7,589 nucleotides of DNA from an uncultured bacterium (GTDB taxonomy: Bacteria > Patescibacteriota > CALEFQ01). The notes beneath the pieces were generated by a model. The model searched no databases. It was not told the origin of the DNA and was given only the letters and a program-made list of their open reading frames with translations. The stretch is taken from NCBI GenBank assembly GCA_937877125.1, contig CALEFQ010000107.1:1-7589 (forward strand). Reading direction: 5' to 3'. This document shows positions 4,348 to 7,589 of the stretch, piece by piece (the stretch's first letter is position 1; each line of letters begins with the position of its first letter). The position numbers and the translations under genes were made by a program.

Positions 4348-4584
4348 ATGAGTTTTTTCGTAGACGTTTTTCCGAGCTTGGTTTCTATTGTTGGCCTAAT
4401 TTTGCTGGTTTACCTCGGACGATCACCAACGGTAAAGCAAAAGAGGCTTATGGCCGGGTTCAGCTTCGTCGCTTTTCTGTCCTGGGCATATGCCGCCGTT
4501 AACGGAGCCGGGTTCCTTTCTCCCTGTCTCGCGGCTGTTTGGCTGCTCTGCTTCTTTTTCCTGGTCAGCATTCTCCGCCGATAA
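4348..4584 (+). CDS. Small membrane protein, three predicted TM helices (78 aa)
   Basis: I do not recognise this protein. About three quarters of its 78 residues are in hydrophobic segments: 5-23 (VDVFPSLVSIVGLILLVYL), 34-52 and 58-75 (LSPCLAAVWLLCFFFLVS). The loops are short, with a basic one (GRSPTVKQKR, 24-33) that should stay in the cytoplasm, and the protein ends ILRR. The start is fixed by AAAGGAGG (4333-4340), seven bases before the ATG. It is a single-gene unit, with a promoter just upstream and a strong terminator 15 bases after the TAA. No partner is evident nearby. Confidence 0.8.
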   Translation: MSFFVDVFPSLVSIVGLILLVYLGRSPTVKQKRLMAGFSFVAFLSWAYAAVNGAGFLSPCLAAVWLLCFFFLVSILRR

Positions 4585-4599
4585 TACAATTTCGTGATA

Positions 4600-4630
4600 C
4601 CCCTCCGATTCTTCCGGAGGGGATTTTTTT
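4600..4630 (+). terminator. Strong intrinsic terminator
   Basis: CCCCTCCG (4600-4607) pairs with CGGAGGGG (4615-4622) around seven bases, followed by A and seven T (4624-4630). It separates the small membrane gene from recG. Confidence 0.92.
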
Positions 4631-4701
4631 AGCATTAAAAATAAGGAAATAGTAAGAATGCTCAAATACAACCAGCATCGCCGTCGCGAAATTGGATGAG
4701 C

Positions 4702-4735
4702 AATACTTTTAAGTATTACCCTCCTTTGCTACACT
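4702..4735 (+). promoter_or_regulatory. recG promoter: extended -10 with an upstream palindrome
   Basis: TGC (4727-4729) and TACACT (4730-4735) form an extended -10 seven bases before the ATG at 4743, the same spacing as at the gene starting at 3012. No proper -35 is present. In its place sits AATACTT-TT-AAGTATT (4702-4717), a 7-bp inverted repeat that could bind a regulator. Confidence 0.6.
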
Positions 4736-4742
4736 AGTGGAT

Positions 4743-6803
4743 ATGATTAAGCTCTCCTCCCCCATAAATACTCTGCCCAAAGTCGGCACCGTCACCGAAA
4801 GATATTTTAACAATCTGGGAATTTACACGGTCGCCGATCTGCTCTGGCATCTGCCATCCGGCTACCAGGATTTGTCGAAAATTAGCAATTTAAACCAGTT
4901 ACAACCGAATAGCCTCGTGACCGTGCGCGCCGTCCTGCAGACCATCGCCAACAAAAGAACCTACCGGCGGCGGCTGACCGTCACCGAAGGCCTGATTAGC
5001 GACCGAGAGCAATCGCTGCCGGTCATCTGGTTCAATCAGCCGTATTTGATGAAATCACTCGAGCCCGGACGCGAGTATTTTTTCAACGGCAAAATTCAGC
5101 TGGGCCAGCGCGGACTACAACTGCTTAGCCCCGAGGTCGAGCCGGTCAAAACTGAAACGATCCATACCGCCCGCATTATTCCGAGTTATCACTTGAGTGG
5201 ACGGCTGACTTCCAAGCTCTTGCGCTATTTGATAAAGCAGATCCTCCCCCGCGCCGCCGAAATAGCTGACTGGCTGCCCCCCGATATCCAGAGGCGCCAA
5301 AAACTCCTGCCGCTACCGGAAGCTTTGCGCCAAATTCATTTTCCGGATTCAATGACCCGGCAAGCGGCCGCCCAAAAAAGGCTGGCCTTTGACGAATTAT
5401 TTTTACTGCAGATCTTAGTCCAAAAAAGGAAAAGAGATTTACAGCAATTCCGCGCCCCCGCCATCCCCTTTGAAAAAACGGCTATCCGTAATTTCGTGGC
5501 CACGCTGCCTTTTGAGCTGACCACGGCCCAGCGCCGCGCCGCCTGGGAAATCTTGCAGGACCTGGAAAAAACCGCGCCGATGAACCGCCTGCTCGAAGGC
5601 GATGTCGGCTCCGGAAAAACGGTCGTGGCCGCGCTGGCGTTGCTTGAGGTTGCCCGCGCCAAAAAACAGGGCGTGCTCATGGCCCCGACCGAAGTCCTGG
5701 CCCAACAGCATTTCCAAAAACTTGCTCAGCTTTTCGACAAATATGATTTGACCCTGGCCCTGCTGACCAATACTTACCAAAAAATCGTCCGGCGCGGACA
5801 AATCACGGCCGCCCCGCGCCTCCGTGCCTCGATCAGCCGCTGCACCGTCGACATCATTATTGGCACGCACGCCTTGATCCAGGACCAAGTAAAATACAAA
5901 GATTTGGCGCTAGTTATCGTCGACGAACAGCACCGCTTCGGCGTCAAACAGAGGCAGGCGCTCCACGACAAAACTCCCGATCAAATCCCCCACTTCCTGT
6001 CCATGACGGCTACCCCGATTCCGCGCACGCTGTCGCTGACGTTTTACGGCGATTTAGATATTTCACTCCTCGACGAAATGCCGAAAAACCGACGTCCCGT
6101 CAAAACTTTCTATATTCCGCCCGACAAAAGGAGCGGGGCTTACCAATTCATCCGCCGTGAAGTCGCCAAAGGACGGCAAGTTTTTGTCATTTGTCCGCTG
6201 ATCGAGGAATCCGACCGGCTGGGCGTGCGCGCCGTCACCCGCGAACAAGAAAAATTAAGCCGGCAAATATTCCCGGCTCTCCGCGTCGGGCTCTTGCACG
6301 GCCAGCTCCAGACAGAAGTGAAAGAACGGGCCATGAAAAATTTTGTGACCGGTAAAACCAATATTTTGGTTGCCACCGCGGTAGTGGAAGTCGGCGTCGA
6401 CGTCCCCAACGCCACAGTCATGCTGATTGAAGGCGCGGACCGTTTCGGTCTGGCCCAATTGCACCAGTTCCGCGGCCGGGTCGGGCGCGGCGCGCACCAA
6501 TCATATTGTTTCCTTTTCACTGATGCCCCGACGGATAATACCAAAAAGCGGCTCAGCGCGTTGGTCAAAAGCCGCGACGGCTTCGTGCTGGCGGAACAAG
6601 ACCTGCGACAACGCGGCCCGGGTGATTTCTTTGGCACGCGTCAGTCAGGACTGCCAGGATTGAAAGTCGCCAGCCTGACGGATCTCGCTTTGATCAAGAC
6701 CGCCCGGACTGAAGCCAGCCACCTCCTCAAATCAAGCCTAAACAAATACCCGAAAATTAAGGAAAAAATATCCCAATGGGAGAAAAAAATCCATTGGGAA
6801 TAA
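4743..6803 (+). CDS. recG: ATP-dependent DNA helicase RecG
   Basis: RecG is a cytoplasmic superfamily 2 helicase that remodels stalled replication forks and branch-migrates Holliday junctions. With the ATG at 4743 it is 686 residues, full length for the family. The N-terminus has the helix-hairpin-like LPKVGTVTERYFNNLGI, then the wedge/OB region (about 50-180). Helicase motifs are intact: Walker A GDVGSGKT at 286-293, DEQH at 394-397, SMTATPIPR from 420, VATAVVEVGVDVPNA, and QFRGRVGRG at 575-583, followed by the RecG-typical RQRGPGDFFGTRQSGLPG. A GTG six bases upstream (4737) is in frame, but the -10 ends at 4735, so transcription would begin after it; neither start has a ribosome binding site. 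The ATG, giving a leaderless mRNA, is preferred. The gene is alone, behind the terminator of its neighbour. A hairpin overlaps its last codons. Confidence 0.97.
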   Translation: MIKLSSPINTLPKVGTVTERYFNNLGIYTVADLLWHLPSGYQDLSKISNLNQLQPNSLVTVRAVLQTIANKRTYRRRLTVTEGLISDREQSLPVIWFNQPYLMKSLEPGREYFFNGKIQLGQRGLQLLSPEVEPVKTETIHTARIIPSYHLSGRLTSKLLRYLIKQILPRAAEIADWLPPDIQRRQKLLPLPEALRQIHFPDSMTRQAAAQKRLAFDELFLLQILVQKRKRDLQQFRAPAIPFEKTAIRNFVATLPFELTTAQRRAAWEILQDLEKTAPMNRLLEGDVGSGKTVVAALALLEVARAKKQGVLMAPTEVLAQQHFQKLAQLFDKYDLTLALLTNTYQKIVRRGQITAAPRLRASISRCTVDIIIGTHALIQDQVKYKDLALVIVDEQHRFGVKQRQALHDKTPDQIPHFLSMTATPIPRTLSLTFYGDLDISLLDEMPKNRRPVKTFYIPPDKRSGAYQFIRREVAKGRQVFVICPLIEESDRLGVRAVTREQEKLSRQIFPALRVGLLHGQLQTEVKERAMKNFVTGKTNILVATAVVEVGVDVPNATVMLIEGADRFGLAQLHQFRGRVGRGAHQSYCFLFTDAPTDNTKKRLSALVKSRDGFVLAEQDLRQRGPGDFFGTRQSGLPGLKVASLTDLALIKTARTEASHLLKSSLNKYPKIKEKISQWEKKIHWE
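6771..6799 (+). repeat. Hairpin inside the last codons of recG
   Basis: TCCCAATGG (6771-6779) pairs exactly with CCATTGGGA (6791-6799) around an A-rich 11-base loop, ending just before the TAA. The codons read SQWEKKIHWE. No T-run follows, so a canonical terminator is not supported; it may stabilise the 3' end. Confidence 0.6.
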
Positions 6804-6903
6804 TTCGGACCGCTAAACGTCCAACCTTCTCGCCGAACTTCCTTTTTGGGAACCAGCTGCTTTGTTAAAAATTCTTGACAGAAAACGGCCGCGGTTCAAT
6901 CTA

Positions 6904-6935
6904 ATTATTCTTTATAATAGCAGATAAAGAATAGT
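6904..6935 (+). promoter_or_regulatory. Inverted repeat overlapping a TATAAT
   Basis: ATTATTCTTTAT (6904-6915) pairs with ATAAAGAATAGT (6924-6935), 12 pairs with one G-T. A perfect -10, TATAAT, lies at 6913-6918 across the arm and loop. A consensus TTGACA exists at 6875-6880, but 32 bases away, so the two do not form one promoter. It could be an upstream regulated start for the 101-aa gene or an unrelated hairpin. The remainder of 6804-6969 shows nothing else I can support. Confidence 0.35.
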
Positions 6936-6969
6936 TCCCCCGCGAATATCGCCGATCCGACAATTACCA

Positions 6970-6997
6970 TTGACAAGCAGTCGCATTGTGGTATGAT
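6970..6997 (+). promoter_or_regulatory. Promoter of the 101-aa gene
   Basis: A perfect TTGACA (6970-6975), 16 bases, then TATGAT (6992-6997) preceded by TGG, an extended -10. The leader would be about 50 bases. Confidence 0.75.
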
Positions 6998-7056
6998 GAG
7001 GCCAGTTACGGAGGGAAGGGGTAAAAAACAACCAGGTATCACTACAGGAGGTTACG

Positions 7057-7362
7057 ATGCCACGAAAGATTCGAGTTTTTACGGAAGAAGAAGCAGTTGC
7101 GGAGATCCGGAAAGAAAGCTGGAGGCGAGACAAGCTGTGCGGAATCTGCTGCTCCGAACGCAACGGTCGAGGGATCGACTCAGGGTCCGAGGCAGTAGAT
7201 GCTTTCGTCGCCAAAAAGGCGTCCCAGCAAGCAAAACTGCCGCGAGGCGAATCCGTGTGTAAAGGATGTCCCTTTACGCAAGCTAACCCCGGACGTCCCG
7301 GAATCGGCCACGAGAAAGGGGTCAACTTCGGACGCGGACACGGCGCTAGCGTGTCGAACTGA
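7057..7362 (+). CDS. Small basic protein with paired cysteine motifs (101 aa)
   Basis: The family is not recognised. The N-terminal part (about 8-25) is a charged helix (TEEEAVAEIRKESWRRDK). It is followed by C28-G-I-C31-C32, a linker with many Lys/Ala/Ser residues, and then C68-K-G-C71. Two CxxC pairs about 40 residues apart suggest one bound zinc, as in a zinc ribbon, but no fold can be named. The C-terminal 30 residues are glycine-rich and probably flexible (GRPGIGHEKGVNFGRGHG). There is no signal peptide or membrane segment. The start is set by AGGAGG (7046-7051), five bases before the ATG, behind a strong promoter, and a terminator follows the TGA. An overlapping frame from 6993 lacks these signals. 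The truncated gene after it also begins with clustered cysteines. Confidence 0.75.
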   Translation: MPRKIRVFTEEEAVAEIRKESWRRDKLCGICCSERNGRGIDSGSEAVDAFVAKKASQQAKLPRGESVCKGCPFTQANPGRPGIGHEKGVNFGRGHGASVSN

Positions 7363-7377
7363 TTTCTTCTGCCGCCT

Positions 7378-7408
7378 AAAAACAGCGCGCTACCGCGGGC
7401 TGTTTTTT
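7378..7408 (+). terminator. Intrinsic terminator of the 101-aa gene
   Basis: AAAAACAGC (7378-7386) pairs with GCTGTTTTT (7399-7407) around a GC-rich 12-base loop, with a run of six T at 7403-7408. It starts 15 bases after the stop codon. Confidence 0.88.
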
Positions 7409-7413
7409 CTTGC

Positions 7414-7442
7414 TTGACACCTCGAGATTTTAGCGCTATTCT
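7414..7442 (+). promoter_or_regulatory. Promoter of the truncated last gene
   Basis: Perfect TTGACA (7414-7419), 17-base spacer, then TATTCT (7437-7442). Transcription would begin near 7449 with a leader of about 43 bases. Confidence 0.75.
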
Positions 7443-7491
7443 GGCCGTGTTCGTTTGGCCACTAACAATCTTTTCTGAGAAGGAGGAACTA

Positions 7492-7544
7492 ATGGAATCG
7501 TGTACCTGTTGCCACCTGACTGAAGAACAATTAAGCCAGATCCG
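7492..7544 (+). CDS. Start of a small Cys-rich protein, cut by the fragment end
   Basis: Seventeen codons and two bases are present before adapter sequence begins: MESCTCCHLTEEQLSQI. The start is well supported by AAGGAGG (7480-7486), five bases upstream, and a promoter. Cysteines at 4, 6 and 7 suggest metal binding and recall the CxxCC of the gene before it, but too little remains to name a family. Confidence 0.65.
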
Positions 7545-7589
7545 AGATCGGAAGAGCGTCGTGTAGGGAAAGAGTGTAGATCTCGGTGG
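7545..7589 (+). other. Illumina adapter sequence (not genomic)
   Basis: From AGATCGGAAGAGC onward the bases match, from memory, the reverse complement of the read-1 side TruSeq adapter. The partial gene before it ends at 7544, and any translation past that point is artificial. Confidence 0.97.

Noticed and set aside
6140..6637. Long minus-strand frame within recG
   Set aside because: It is a shadow of the conserved RecG helicase motifs; composition is Arg/Ser/Pro-rich without any family signal.
6912..7325. Minus-strand frame of 137 codons opposite the 101-aa gene
   Set aside because: No ribosome binding site, and promoter, ribosome site and terminator all favour the plus-strand gene.

Overview
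The window is one library fragment rather than an open stretch of chromosome. Bases 1-28 and 7545-7589 are Illumina TruSeq-type adapter sequence, so the genomic part is 29-7544, and the genes at both ends are cut by the fragment and not by biology. The gene set is bacterial: a ClpC-type unfoldase, a ComF-family protein, RecG, three tRNAs, an apparent lipoprotein and several small unrecognised proteins. Short genes, leaderless-looking promoters, palindromic repeats clustered at a tRNA and AT-rich heptad-like spacers remind me of Patescibacteria (candidate phyla radiation). That placement is an inference from style, not proof.

Left part (29-1697): the C-terminus of ClpC, then a ComF-family phosphoribosyltransferase-like gene with its own strong ribosome binding site, then two serine tRNA genes (anticodons GCU and UGA) behind a near-consensus promoter. 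Middle left (1698-2940): an orphan 70-residue gene closed by a hairpin, a stretch of about 300 bases holding a possible decayed reading frame, and on the minus strand a lipoprotein gene with its own promoter, an operator-like palindrome and a terminator.

Centre (2941-4250): a two-pass membrane protein gene that looks leaderless, then about 480 bases of nested palindromes around a tRNA-Arg(GCG) gene. Fragments of that tRNA are copied on both sides. An element that follows the CCA end of both tRNA-Ser(GCU) and tRNA-Arg keeps an identical 11-base loop while its stem sequence differs with pairing kept. This is the most interesting signal in the window.

Right part (4251-7544): a three-pass small membrane protein with its own promoter and terminator, the full-length recG gene (also apparently leaderless), then two small genes with cysteine clusters, each with a good promoter. 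Most genes look singly transcribed; no long operon is evident. I see no CRISPR array, transposase, integrase or recognisable defence system.
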